Below, one piece after another: positions 36,102 through 43,833 of a DNA stretch of 43,833 nt. This DNA comes from Bacteroidota bacterium (GTDB lineage Bacteria > Bacteroidota > Bacteroidia > Chitinophagales > Chitinophagaceae). Made by a program: the position numbers and the translations under genes. The stretch covers positions 1 through 43,833 of the forward strand of contig JAUZOE010000036.1 in NCBI GenBank assembly GCA_030706605.1. The letters are read 5' to 3'. Numbering within the stretch: position 1 is the stretch's first letter; each line of letters opens with the position of its first letter. The notes under the pieces were generated by a model that was not told the DNA's origin, did no database searches, and saw nothing but the letters and a program-made list of their open reading frames with translations.

Positions 36102-36971
36102 ATGATACCTTCAAACAAATCTAAAATCAAATTCATAGAATGTCCGCGTGATGCCATGCAAGGTTGGAAAACTTTCATCCCAACAGAAAAAAAAATTGAA
36201 TACATCAATCAATTATTGCAGGTAGGTTTCGACACGATTGATTTTGGAAGTTTTGTATCGCCAAAAGCTATTCCGCAAATGGCAGATACTAAGAAAGTAA
36301 TTGCTGCATTGAATTTAGAAAATAGTCAATCAAAATTACTGGCAATAGTAGCTAATGCAAGAGGTGCGAAGGAAGCAGCAGAATTTAAAAAAATCACTTA
36401 TCTCGGATTTCCCTTTTCCATTTCGCCCACTTTTCAAATGCGTAATACCAACAGCACTATTGAAGAATCGTTAGGCAGGGTGAAAGAAATAAAAACCATT
36501 TGCGATAAAAATAATAAGGAATTGGTAATCTATATTTCGATGGCTTTTGGAAATCCTTATAAAGATGAGTATGATGAAAATGTAGTTTTGGAATGGGTTC
36601 ATAAATTGGTAGGAGAGGGGATTCAAATCATTTCATTAGCAGATACAGTGGGCCTCGCACAGCCAAAACAGGTGGCTTCACTTGTAAAGAAAGTGATTTC
36701 AAAATTCCCGAATATCGAAACAGGAGTTCATCTGCACTCAACAAAAAACAATTGGAAAGAAAAAATTAATGCAGCGCTGCAAAATGGCTGTACACGTTTT
36801 GACAGTGCACTAAAAGGAATTGGAGGTTGCCCGATGGCTGGTAATGAAATGGTTGGTAATATAGATACTGAATTATTGATTTCTTATTGTAAACAATCAG
36901 GATTTCTGAATACAATTGATGAAGAGGCTTTAGTAAAAGCAAGTGATATGTCTTCAAAAATTTTTAAATAA
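36102..36971 (+). CDS. hydroxymethylglutaryl-CoA lyase-like protein
   Basis: HMG-CoA lyase cleaves HMG-CoA to acetyl-CoA and acetoacetate, the last step of leucine breakdown. The 289-residue TIM-barrel protein keeps the active-site landmarks: ECPRDAMQGW (catalytic Arg-Asp pair), VHLHSTKNN (metal-ligand HxH) and GIGGCPMAGN with the catalytic Cys. The usual forms are EVGPRDGLQ, HCHDTYGQ and GGCPYAxGASGN, so each motif is somewhat divergent and another acyl-CoA substrate is possible. The GSCFA gene starts right after its stop, so the two are almost certainly co-transcribed. Confidence 0.85.
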   Translation: MIPSNKSKIKFIECPRDAMQGWKTFIPTEKKIEYINQLLQVGFDTIDFGSFVSPKAIPQMADTKKVIAALNLENSQSKLLAIVANARGAKEAAEFKKITYLGFPFSISPTFQMRNTNSTIEESLGRVKEIKTICDKNNKELVIYISMAFGNPYKDEYDENVVLEWVHKLVGEGIQIISLADTVGLAQPKQVASLVKKVISKFPNIETGVHLHSTKNNWKEKINAALQNGCTRFDSALKGIGGCPMAGNEMVGNIDTELLISYCKQSGFLNTIDEEALVKASDMSSKIFK

Positions 36972-37949
36972 ATGGAATTCTTTTTACCTTTTAAAATAAA
37001 GCCTTTCCCTTTCAATATTTCTTATCAGGATAAAATTTTATTTATCGGATCCTGCTTTTCTGAAGAGATTGCTAATAAACTGGAGGAATTAAAATTTGAT
37101 ATTTTACAAAACCCTAACGGAATTTTATATGATCCCCTTAGCATTTCAGAAAGCTTGGATTCATACATTGAAAACAAAGTTTACCGGGAAGAAGATATTT
37201 TTGAATTAAATGGATTATGGCATAGCTGGAAACATCATTCTGTTTTTTCCGGAGAAAATAAAAATGATGTTTTACATAGAATCAACCAGTCACAAAATGC
37301 AGCTCACCAGTTTATTGAAAAAGCAACATTTATCTTCATTACTTTAGGAACAGCCTTTCACTATGAGCTAAACATGAACCAACAGAATGTTGCTAATTGT
37401 CACAAAGCGCCTTCGATTCTATTTCAGAAAAAATTGTTATCCGAAGAAGTTATTATTCATAAACTAGCGGTTGCATTAAACGCAATTCAACTATTGAATC
37501 CAGGTTTAAAAATTATTTTCACCATCAGCCCGGTAAAACATGTAAAAGATGGGGTGGCAGAAAACAATCGTAGTAAGGCCAGGCTTATAGAAGCCGTTCA
37601 TTCTATTATCGATCTAAGGGAAGACACTTTCTACTTTCCCTCCTATGAATTAGTAACTGATATTTTACGCGATTACCGGTTTTATAAAAATGATTTGGTA
37701 CACCCCAATGAAACTGCCGTAAATTTTGTATTTGAAAAATTCAAAGAAAGTTTTTTGAATGCTTCATCGAAAAAAATAGCAGAAGAAATTAAAAAAATAA
37801 TAACCGCGATAAATCATAAGCCTTTTGCAAAAGAAAGTGAAGCGCATTTAAAATTCATTGCTTCTCAGCTTACCTACATTCAAAAATTGGAAAATGAATA
37901 CCCATTTTTAAATTTCAAAAAAGAGAAAGAAATACTATCGGGCTATTGA
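36972..37949 (+). CDS. GSCFA-domain protein
   Basis: The 325-residue protein has the signature GSCFSEEIANKLEELKFD near the N-terminus, then PNGILYDPLSI, LWHSWKHHS and LGTAFHYE. The C-terminal ISPVKHVKDG and DLVHPNETAV complete an SGNH/GDSL-like hydrolase pattern. GSCFA proteins are related to PC-esterase/O-acetyltransferase folds; their substrate in Bacteroidetes is not known. No signal peptide is visible, so it is probably cytoplasmic. Its ATG directly follows the stop of the HMG-CoA-lyase-like gene. Confidence 0.88.
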   Translation: MEFFLPFKIKPFPFNISYQDKILFIGSCFSEEIANKLEELKFDILQNPNGILYDPLSISESLDSYIENKVYREEDIFELNGLWHSWKHHSVFSGENKNDVLHRINQSQNAAHQFIEKATFIFITLGTAFHYELNMNQQNVANCHKAPSILFQKKLLSEEVIIHKLAVALNAIQLLNPGLKIIFTISPVKHVKDGVAENNRSKARLIEAVHSIIDLREDTFYFPSYELVTDILRDYRFYKNDLVHPNETAVNFVFEKFKESFLNASSKKIAEEIKKIITAINHKPFAKESEAHLKFIASQLTYIQKLENEYPFLNFKKEKEILSGY

Positions 37950-37951
37950 AA

Positions 37952-39274
37952 CTAAATCATTTTGGTTTCCTCATTAAATTGTATACCATTTAGTTCAAGT
38001 TCTTTTAAAACAGGTTCATAAATTTCCGAAATTACAGGAATATGAAGCCCGGTTAATTGTATTTTCTTTTGAAGAATTAATTTTGCAGCTATTCCCAATG
38101 GTAAACCCACTGTTTTTGCCATTGCTGTATTTACTGGATCTTCCCCTTTTGCAATCAGGCAACTGCTGATTTTTTTCCCCTGGCTGTTAACTGAATATTC
38201 AATTTCATGAACCATTATGATCATGTCTTTATCATGAGGCTTCATTACCAAATACTTTTCCAGCAAATATTGCAGCAATGTTGAGGAATGCCTTATAACG
38301 GCTGGAATGTTTTCCCGACTTCTTATTTTGAGATAATCAATTTGTTCTAAAAATTCTTCATTAAAAAAGGCAGCATCTGCATTTTCATTTTTAGATAGAA
38401 ATTTTTTCTTCTTTAGATCAAACCATTCTTCAAATGTTTTACAATCTTTGATTTCTTCGTAATCACTAATATTGGTAAAATCCATTTTGACCAGTTTATT
38501 CCATCCCCGGCAAAAAGAGGGATACCGTAATGTGGTACGGATAAAAGTTTCAATCTCGCCAAGTTGATACATGGCTATGTATGACAAGGAATCCCTGTTA
38601 GCATACCATGCAAACGGGAAGAGTGAAGGCACATCAACGCTATTTTTTTTATCATTAAAAATTTCTGTATAAGGAATTTCAATGTTCTTTCCTTCATTTC
38701 TATAAATGGCACCGGAACTTCCAGCCCTTACCACATTGGCTGGATTCCAGGTGATTTTATAATGCCATGGATTATCATCGCTTTCGGGACTGACCAGCCC
38801 GCCACAATGCGATTTTAAAGAAGTAATTTTCCCACCTTCTTTCTTTATATGGTCAATCAATTTCATAGCGCTCATGTGATCAATTCCCGGATCTAGTCCC
38901 ATTTCCCCTAAAAAAAATAATCCTTTTTGTTCAATTTCATTTCTTAATGATTTAATTTCTTCATCAAGATAAGATGCCGTTAAAAAGCTCTTTGAAAACA
39001 AAACACAATCTTTGGCCACTAAAAAATGTAATCCGGGCGGCAACATAGAAATTACTATATCAGCAGCAGAAATCAATTCATGTCGTTTCTCTTCATTGTT
39101 TATATCGATGTGTATAAGACTAGTCGACTTGAAATTCTTAGTCTTGAATGCTGCTAAAAACAGGTTAGTATCGCAAACTATAAAAGCCCAATTGTTTTGA
39201 TCGCAGCAATTTCCCAGGTATTCAATCAGGCCGGTAGCAGATTTTCCTGCCCCAAATAATAAAATTCTCTTCAT
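37952..39274 (-). CDS. saccharopine dehydrogenase-family protein
   Basis: The 440-residue protein begins with a Rossmann motif KRILLFGAGKSATGLIEYL and continues ADIVISMLPPGLHFLVAKDC and FLGEMGLDPGIDHMSAMKLI, characteristic of the glutamate-forming saccharopine dehydrogenase (LYS9-like). The segment SHCGGLVSPESDDNPWHYKI with the following WNPANVV is the usual substrate-domain core. In Bacteroidetes this enzyme more likely serves lysine breakdown to aminoadipate semialdehyde, which the ALDH7 gene at 24868-26394 could oxidise. The start is ATG 39274; a TTG one codon earlier is ignored. It is convergent with the GSCFA gene with a two-base gap. Confidence 0.87.
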   Translation of the reverse strand: MKRILLFGAGKSATGLIEYLGNCCDQNNWAFIVCDTNLFLAAFKTKNFKSTSLIHIDINNEEKRHELISAADIVISMLPPGLHFLVAKDCVLFSKSFLTASYLDEEIKSLRNEIEQKGLFFLGEMGLDPGIDHMSAMKLIDHIKKEGGKITSLKSHCGGLVSPESDDNPWHYKITWNPANVVRAGSSGAIYRNEGKNIEIPYTEIFNDKKNSVDVPSLFPFAWYANRDSLSYIAMYQLGEIETFIRTTLRYPSFCRGWNKLVKMDFTNISDYEEIKDCKTFEEWFDLKKKKFLSKNENADAAFFNEEFLEQIDYLKIRSRENIPAVIRHSSTLLQYLLEKYLVMKPHDKDMIIMVHEIEYSVNSQGKKISSCLIAKGEDPVNTAMAKTVGLPLGIAAKLILQKKIQLTGLHIPVISEIYEPVLKELELNGIQFNEETKMI

Positions 39275-39523
39275 CAAACGAAACTAATGCTTAACCAGCC
39301 TTCGGAGAAAAAGAAAATTATAATTTTTTGAGAAAGAAAAAAGTGAAATCAAATCATATAAAATCACAGATAATTCCAAAAATGAAGACAATACTTAACC
39401 AAATTATTATATAATATGCATATATTTAATGGTGGATTTATTGATCCCGGATTAAAGGTAAAAAAGACAAAAAAAAATGTAATGGTTAACTCAATTTTAT
39501 AAGGAAAACCACTCATTAAAAAC

Positions 39524-39531
39524 TATATTTG
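39524..39531 (+). promoter_or_regulatory. -7 box TATATTTG of gyrA
   Basis: TATATTTG matches TAnnTTTG and ends 16 bases before the gyrA ATG. The remaining upstream gap (39275-39523) is very AT-rich and shows no other clear signal. Confidence 0.55.
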
Positions 39532-39547
39532 CGGATAGTTAAAAATT

Positions 39548-42175
39548 ATGGAAACAATAGAAGGAGAATTGCCTGAAAACGGCGCCGAAAGAGGAAGAGT
39601 TATTCCCGTAAACATTGAAGAACAAATGAAATCTGCGTACATTGATTATTCAATGAGCGTAATTGTAGGAAGGGCACTGCCCGATGCAAGGGATGGCCTG
39701 AAACCTGTACATCGGCGTATATTATATGCCATGAACGAAATGGGCAACAGCTTCAATAAACCTCACAAAAAATCAGCACGTATTGTCGGTGATGTTATGG
39801 GTAAATATCATCCCCATGGTGATTCATCAATTTATGGTACCATGGTTCGTATGGCACAGGATTGGAGTATGCGCTATATGCTTATTGACGGACAGGGAAA
39901 TTTCGGCAGCCAGGATGGGGATGCTCCTGCAGCCATGCGTTATACAGAGGTAAGGCTTCAGCGAATGGCTGAGACCATGCTTGATGATATTGAGAAAGAT
40001 ACCATAGATTTTCAATTGAACTATGATGACACTACCAAAGAACCTACGGTACTTCCTTCACGTATCCCTCAATTACTTTTAAACGGAGCAAGCGGTATAG
40101 CTGTAGGGATGGCTACTAACATGCTTCCTCACAATTTAACTGAAGTTATAAACGCCTGTATAGCTTTTATTGATGACAGGGAAATCACTATTGACGACCT
40201 TATTAAGATTATAAAAGCACCGGATTTTCCTACAGGTGGAATTATTCATGGATACGAAGGAGTGAAACAGGCAATGCATACAGGTCGGGGCAGGGTAGTC
40301 CTGCGGGGAAAAGTGACCATAGAAACTGCCAAAACCGGAAGAGAAAAAATTATCATTACCGAGGTTCCTTTCCAGGTAAACAGGGATGCTCTGACAGAAA
40401 AAATTGGTCATCTGATTAATGATAAAATCATTGAAGGAGTTTCTGATGTAAACAATGAAAGTAATAATAAGGAAGGCACCCGGATTGTACTGGAGTTGAA
40501 AAAAGATGTAATGGCACAGGTGGTCATTAACCATTTATATAAGCATAGTGAACTTCAAACATCTTTTGGTATCAATAATGTTGCGCTTGTAAATGGCAGA
40601 CCTAAAATATTAAATGTAAAGGATCTTATCCGGGTATTTGTTGATTTTCGCCATGAAATTATTACCAGGAGGACCCAGTTTGAACTAAAAAAAGCAGAAG
40701 AAAGAGCTCATATCTTAGAAGGTTTCCTGATAGCGCTTGATAACCTGGATGCTGTAATTACGCTGATCAGAAGTTCATCCACTCCTGATATTGCCAAAGA
40801 AGGATTAATCACCAACTTTCAAATGAGTGATGTTCAGGCAAAAGCAGTGCTTGAATTAAGATTGCAACGCCTTACCGGCATGGAAAGAGACAAAATAAGG
40901 GAAGAACATGCGGAAATCATGAAATTAATAGCCCAGTTAAAGGAAATTTTGGCTGATGAAGGTTTACGTTTCCAGATTATAAAAGATGAACTGATAGAAA
41001 TTAAAGAAAGATTTGGTGATGAACGCAAAACAGAAATTACCTATCTCGCTGACGAAATTAGTATAGAAGATCTTATTGAAGAAGAGGATGTGGTAGTAAC
41101 CATTTCACATTTAGGATATGTCAAAAGAACCCCGGCTACTGAATATCGCCAACAACGTCGGGGAGGAAGAGGTGCCAGGGGAAGCAGAACCAGGGAAGAG
41201 GATTATATTGAAAAATTATTTGTAGCATCTACTCATCACACTTTATTATTTTTTACTGAAAAAGGAAGATGCTTCTGGTTAAAAGTGTATGAAATTACTG
41301 GTGGCGACAAGCAAAGTAAAGGCAGAGCTATTCAGAATTTGATACAGATACCACCAGATGATAAAATAAGAACCATTATTACTGTAAAAAATCTTCAGGA
41401 CGAAGATTATATTAATAATAATTACATCGTACTTTGTACCCGGAAAGGAATTATTAAAAAGACAAGAGTTGCAGATTTTTCAAGACCAAGGCAGAATGGA
41501 ATCAATGCAATTACGATTAATGAAGGAGATCAGTTATTAGATGCCTGCCTGACAGACGGGAAACAAAACATCATGATGGCAATTAAAAGTGGCCGTGCTA
41601 TTAGATTTCCTGAAGAAAAAGTGAGGCCTACAGGAAGAGGAGCGATTGGTGTTTTTGGAATCAATCTTGATACAGACAAAGATGAAGTAGTAGGTATGAT
41701 TTGTGTGAATTCTGATGATCCTGAAGTTAGTGTGCTGGTGGTTAGCTCCAAAGGATATGGAAAAAGAACGGCTGTTGAAGAGTACAGAACTACTAACAGG
41801 GGAGGAAAAGGTGTGAAAACAATTAATATCACGGAAAAAACAGGATCTTTAATTGGCTTGCTAAATGTTAATGAAAAGCAAGATTTAATGATAACTTGTA
41901 AGTCAGGTGTAACCATCCGGTCTTCAATTGCATCTATACGTGAAGCGGGTAGAGCTACGCAGGGGGTAAAACTGATAAAATTGGACGAGAAAGATGAAAT
42001 AGCGGCTATCACCAATATAAATGATACTGAAATAGAAGGTGAGATTGATGAAAATGATATTAGCAGTGAAAATGGAATAACAGACGGAACTGTTCAACAG
42101 GAAGGTGCGCAGGATGCAGATGAGAACAGCAATGAAATGCCCAATGAACCACAAAACAATTCTGAAAATCAATAA
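39548..42175 (+). CDS. gyrA: DNA gyrase subunit A
   Basis: GyrA cuts and rejoins DNA during negative supercoiling. The 875-residue protein has [37 protein letters not shown] (quinolone region) and catalytic Tyr132 in [10 protein letters not shown]. The GyrA box QRRGGRG near the middle of the C-terminal half distinguishes gyrase from topoisomerase IV (ParC). Six beta-pinwheel blades follow. The end is an acidic, Asn/Glu-rich tail of about 50 residues. The position equal to E. coli Asp87 is Gly (Gly97), while Ser83 is kept (Ser93). The TPR gene follows after 18 bases and is probably co-transcribed. Confidence 0.95.
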   Translation: METIEGELPENGAERGRVIPVNIEEQMKSAYIDYSMSVIVGRALPDARDGLKPVHRRILYAMNEMGNSFNKPHKKSARIVGDVMGKYHPHGDSSIYGTMVRMAQDWSMRYMLIDGQGNFGSQDGDAPAAMRYTEVRLQRMAETMLDDIEKDTIDFQLNYDDTTKEPTVLPSRIPQLLLNGASGIAVGMATNMLPHNLTEVINACIAFIDDREITIDDLIKIIKAPDFPTGGIIHGYEGVKQAMHTGRGRVVLRGKVTIETAKTGREKIIITEVPFQVNRDALTEKIGHLINDKIIEGVSDVNNESNNKEGTRIVLELKKDVMAQVVINHLYKHSELQTSFGINNVALVNGRPKILNVKDLIRVFVDFRHEIITRRTQFELKKAEERAHILEGFLIALDNLDAVITLIRSSSTPDIAKEGLITNFQMSDVQAKAVLELRLQRLTGMERDKIREEHAEIMKLIAQLKEILADEGLRFQIIKDELIEIKERFGDERKTEITYLADEISIEDLIEEEDVVVTISHLGYVKRTPATEYRQQRRGGRGARGSRTREEDYIEKLFVASTHHTLLFFTEKGRCFWLKVYEITGGDKQSKGRAIQNLIQIPPDDKIRTIITVKNLQDEDYINNNYIVLCTRKGIIKKTRVADFSRPRQNGINAITINEGDQLLDACLTDGKQNIMMAIKSGRAIRFPEEKVRPTGRGAIGVFGINLDTDKDEVVGMICVNSDDPEVSVLVVSSKGYGKRTAVEEYRTTNRGGKGVKTINITEKTGSLIGLLNVNEKQDLMITCKSGVTIRSSIASIREAGRATQGVKLIKLDEKDEIAAITNINDTEIEGEIDENDISSENGITDGTVQQEGAQDADENSNEMPNEPQNNSENQ

Positions 42176-42193
42176 ATAAAAAATATAAAAACA

Positions 42194-43501
42194 ATGAAAA
42201 AAATAGTTTTACCCATTTTATTTTCCTGCCTGGTTTCTTTCACGTTCGGACAGAGCCTGAAGAAAGCAACATCTTATCTGGATGACAAAAACCTAGAAAA
42301 AGCAAAATCTGAAATAGATGCTTTTTTGGTAAAAAAACCAGATGATGCTGAAGGTATTTATTTAAAAAGTAAAATTTATGGCAAGATAGCCGACAGTGCT
42401 CAATTAAGTAGCCTGGTCAATGGCGATGCCAGGGCAATATCATTAGACGCTTTTAAAAAAGCTGTAGCTGATTCCAATAACATGAAAGCAAAATTGATGA
42501 TTATGAAAGATAATTATCAACCTATAATTGATATCTATGCCGGCTATTATGCAGAAGCAGCAAATGCTTTTAATACTGCTGCTGCTTCCGGCAGTAAAGC
42601 AGAATTTGCAAAAGCCATGGATTTGTTTATCAAATCAAATGAAGTGGGACAGTATATGGCTGAAAGTAAATGGGTTAATATTGGCAAAGTAGATACGACT
42701 TTGGTATTAAATATTGCAAAATCAGCTTTAAATGCAGGCAAAAATGATGTTGCATTTAAATATTTTTCTGAACTAGCGGATGCAAAGATTAAAGGAACTC
42801 ATGGTGAAGAAGACCGGAATTTTGAATTACCTTATCAATGGCTACTTATCCATTATCAAAATGAAAAAGATGAACCTAACATGTTAAAATATGCAGCATT
42901 AGGAAAAGAACTTTTTCCTGATGACAATTATTTTGACTTAGTACTCATTGATTATTATAGAGATAAAAAAGACTATCCCAGTTTATTTACTAAATATAAC
43001 CAATTAGTAACCAAAAATCCTGATAGTGTACAATATCATTTCAACTATGCTAATGACATATTTGGTTATTTATATAATCATGATGATGGTGTGGTAGTAA
43101 CTAATAAAAAGAATTTATTAAATACACTACATTCTGAAATTGAGAAAGCACATGCTATTGATGCAAATGACGTTAATACAAACTGGCTTTATGCACAGTA
43201 TTATTATAATTTGGGCATTGAAACCCGGGATAGTGCTTTAAAAATCAAGAGTACCAAACCTGAAGATGTAAAGACAAAAGCAGATTTAAATGAGGAAGCT
43301 AAAACTAACTTTACAACTGCAATACCTTACGGAGAAAAGGCAATGGCTCAATTGGAAGTTGGCTATAAAAAAGATGAAAAATCAAAATTTAAATCAATTG
43401 ATAACCTCATGCAAAATATATACCAGAGCCTTCAACAAAAAGACAAATTAAAAGAGTACCAGGATAAATATGATCAGGCAGATGCAAAGTTTATAAACTG
43501 A
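42194..43501 (+). CDS. exported TPR-repeat protein
   Basis: The 435-residue protein starts with a clean signal peptide (MKKIVLPILFSCLVSFTFGQ, cut probably before or at the Gln). It continues with helical repeats: ATSYLDDKNLEKAKSEIDAF, LLIHYQNEKDEPNMLKYAAL and LVLIDYYRDKKDYPSLFTKY resemble tetratricopeptide units with degenerate consensus. No enzymatic motif was recognised. It probably acts as a periplasmic or envelope scaffold. Its ATG is 18 bases after the gyrA stop; the link to gyrase is likely only transcriptional. Confidence 0.8.
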   Translation: MKKIVLPILFSCLVSFTFGQSLKKATSYLDDKNLEKAKSEIDAFLVKKPDDAEGIYLKSKIYGKIADSAQLSSLVNGDARAISLDAFKKAVADSNNMKAKLMIMKDNYQPIIDIYAGYYAEAANAFNTAAASGSKAEFAKAMDLFIKSNEVGQYMAESKWVNIGKVDTTLVLNIAKSALNAGKNDVAFKYFSELADAKIKGTHGEEDRNFELPYQWLLIHYQNEKDEPNMLKYAALGKELFPDDNYFDLVLIDYYRDKKDYPSLFTKYNQLVTKNPDSVQYHFNYANDIFGYLYNHDDGVVVTNKKNLLNTLHSEIEKAHAIDANDVNTNWLYAQYYYNLGIETRDSALKIKSTKPEDVKTKADLNEEAKTNFTTAIPYGEKAMAQLEVGYKKDEKSKFKSIDNLMQNIYQSLQQKDKLKEYQDKYDQADAKFIN

Positions 43502-43517
43502 TTTTAAACATTTCATA

Positions 43518-43552
43518 TAAAAAGCCGCGGAAAAAGTTCTGCGGTTTTTTTG
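43518..43552 (+). terminator. terminator of the gyrA-TPR unit
   Basis: GC-rich stem with arms around 43518-43530 and 43540-43551, including wobble pairs, ending in seven Ts. It lies 17 bases after the TPR stop. Confidence 0.8.
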
Positions 43553-43833
43553 TGCTTCATTCTTTTAATATCACTCTACATCACATTAACAATCCTCGCA
43601 TTTAAAAACAGAAGCCGGGCTTTTTGCTTGTCTTTCAAATGGTTAGCTGCGTAGCATCTGTTTAACATAAAAATACGTTATACTTAAAACCTATTGCCTT
43701 CATTCCCTTATTGCGATTTTTTCTTTTTCCTTTACAACTGAATTTAAAAGGAAAAATCGCAATAAGGGAATGCTCTTTTGTGATAACAAAATTATAAACA
43801 GAAGAATTGGTTTTTGAGTATAACGCTATATTA
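43553..43833. other. non-coding right edge
   Basis: No ORF, tRNA or promoter box could be supported in these 281 bases. A short AAGCC-G-GGCTT palindrome followed by Ts occurs near 43610-43625. The 21-bp inverted repeat at 43701-43772 is the only strong structure. Confidence 0.6.
43701..43772. repeat. perfect 21-bp inverted repeat with 30-base spacer
   Basis: Positions 43701-43721 are the exact reverse complement of 43752-43772 (arm begins CATTCCCTTATTGCG). Inside, CCTTT (43729-43733) can pair with AAAGG (43747-43751) after a seven-base bulge, making a longer hairpin. No U-run follows on either side, so it is not a simple terminator. It may be a small repetitive (MITE-like) element, a recombination or regulatory site, or an RNA structure. 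Confidence 0.75.

Noticed and set aside
39548-42175. ParC (topoisomerase IV) instead of GyrA
   Set aside because: The GyrA box QRRGGRG and the full set of C-terminal blades are present.

Overview
The window reads as chromosomal DNA of an AT-rich member of the Bacteroidota, most likely a Chitinophagaceae-like lineage. This is inferred from three things: the family make-up (GSCFA protein, TraB/GumN lipoprotein, DUF1599 protein divergent from folP, a panC-linked glycogen-synthase-like protein, sirtuin, membrane pyrophosphatase), the lack of clear Shine-Dalgarno leaders, and a recurring TAnnTTTG promoter box (the Bacteroidetes -7 element) close to start codons. No rRNA, tRNA or CRISPR array was seen.

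Layout. 1-2.45 kb is an accessory-looking edge: a 5'-truncated IS4-type transposase running off the left end, a small membrane ORF, a REP-like hairpin, a RidA-family protein lacking the deaminase arginine, and two adjacent RibD_C/DHFR-like reductases. 2.6-9.4 kb holds a TraB/GumN lipoprotein, an NrnA-type DHH phosphoesterase, a lipoprotein FKBP isomerase with a polyglutamine tail, folP, a DUF1599 protein, a DoxX/MauE-like membrane protein and an orphan OppB-type permease. 9.4-14.1 kb holds a DciA-like protein and recF, divergent from pdhA, a TPR protein, ribH and a LutA-like protein. 14.2-16.7 kb has two tandem Tat-type ferritin-like proteins facing two tandem tatA genes; the second tatA is short and has lost the ATG of its sister. 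16.8-24.7 kb has an EVE-domain protein, a cysteine-free SIRT5-like sirtuin, a K+-dependent-type membrane pyrophosphatase, the NAD(P)HX repair enzyme, a DinB-fold protein and a subtilase with a large insert. 24.9-32.8 kb, all on the minus strand, has an ALDH7-type dehydrogenase, panB, ppx and ppk1 (overlapping), an rfaE2-type nucleotidyltransferase overlapping a flippase-like protein, and panC. 32.9-43.5 kb has a glycogen-synthase N-domain protein, metK, a TrmH-family methyltransferase, an HMG-CoA-lyase-like protein, a GSCFA protein, a saccharopine-dehydrogenase-like protein, gyrA and a TPR protein. The right end is non-coding and contains a 21-bp perfect inverted repeat.

Functional links. panB and panC both serve pantothenate synthesis. 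ppk1 and ppx make and degrade polyphosphate, and hppA uses the pyrophosphate released by biosynthesis. The ALDH7 and saccharopine-dehydrogenase-like proteins suggest lysine breakdown through saccharopine, and the HMG-CoA-lyase-like protein suggests leucine breakdown. The ferritin-like proteins carry Tat-type leaders and sit beside tatA, which suggests a cargo/translocase neighbourhood. Most of the window is ordinary core genome. The most unusual local signals are the tatA pair (start-codon loss plus a gene-conversion-like block), the degraded mobile-element edge, and the terminal inverted repeat. I did not find a convincing new multi-gene defence or mobile system.
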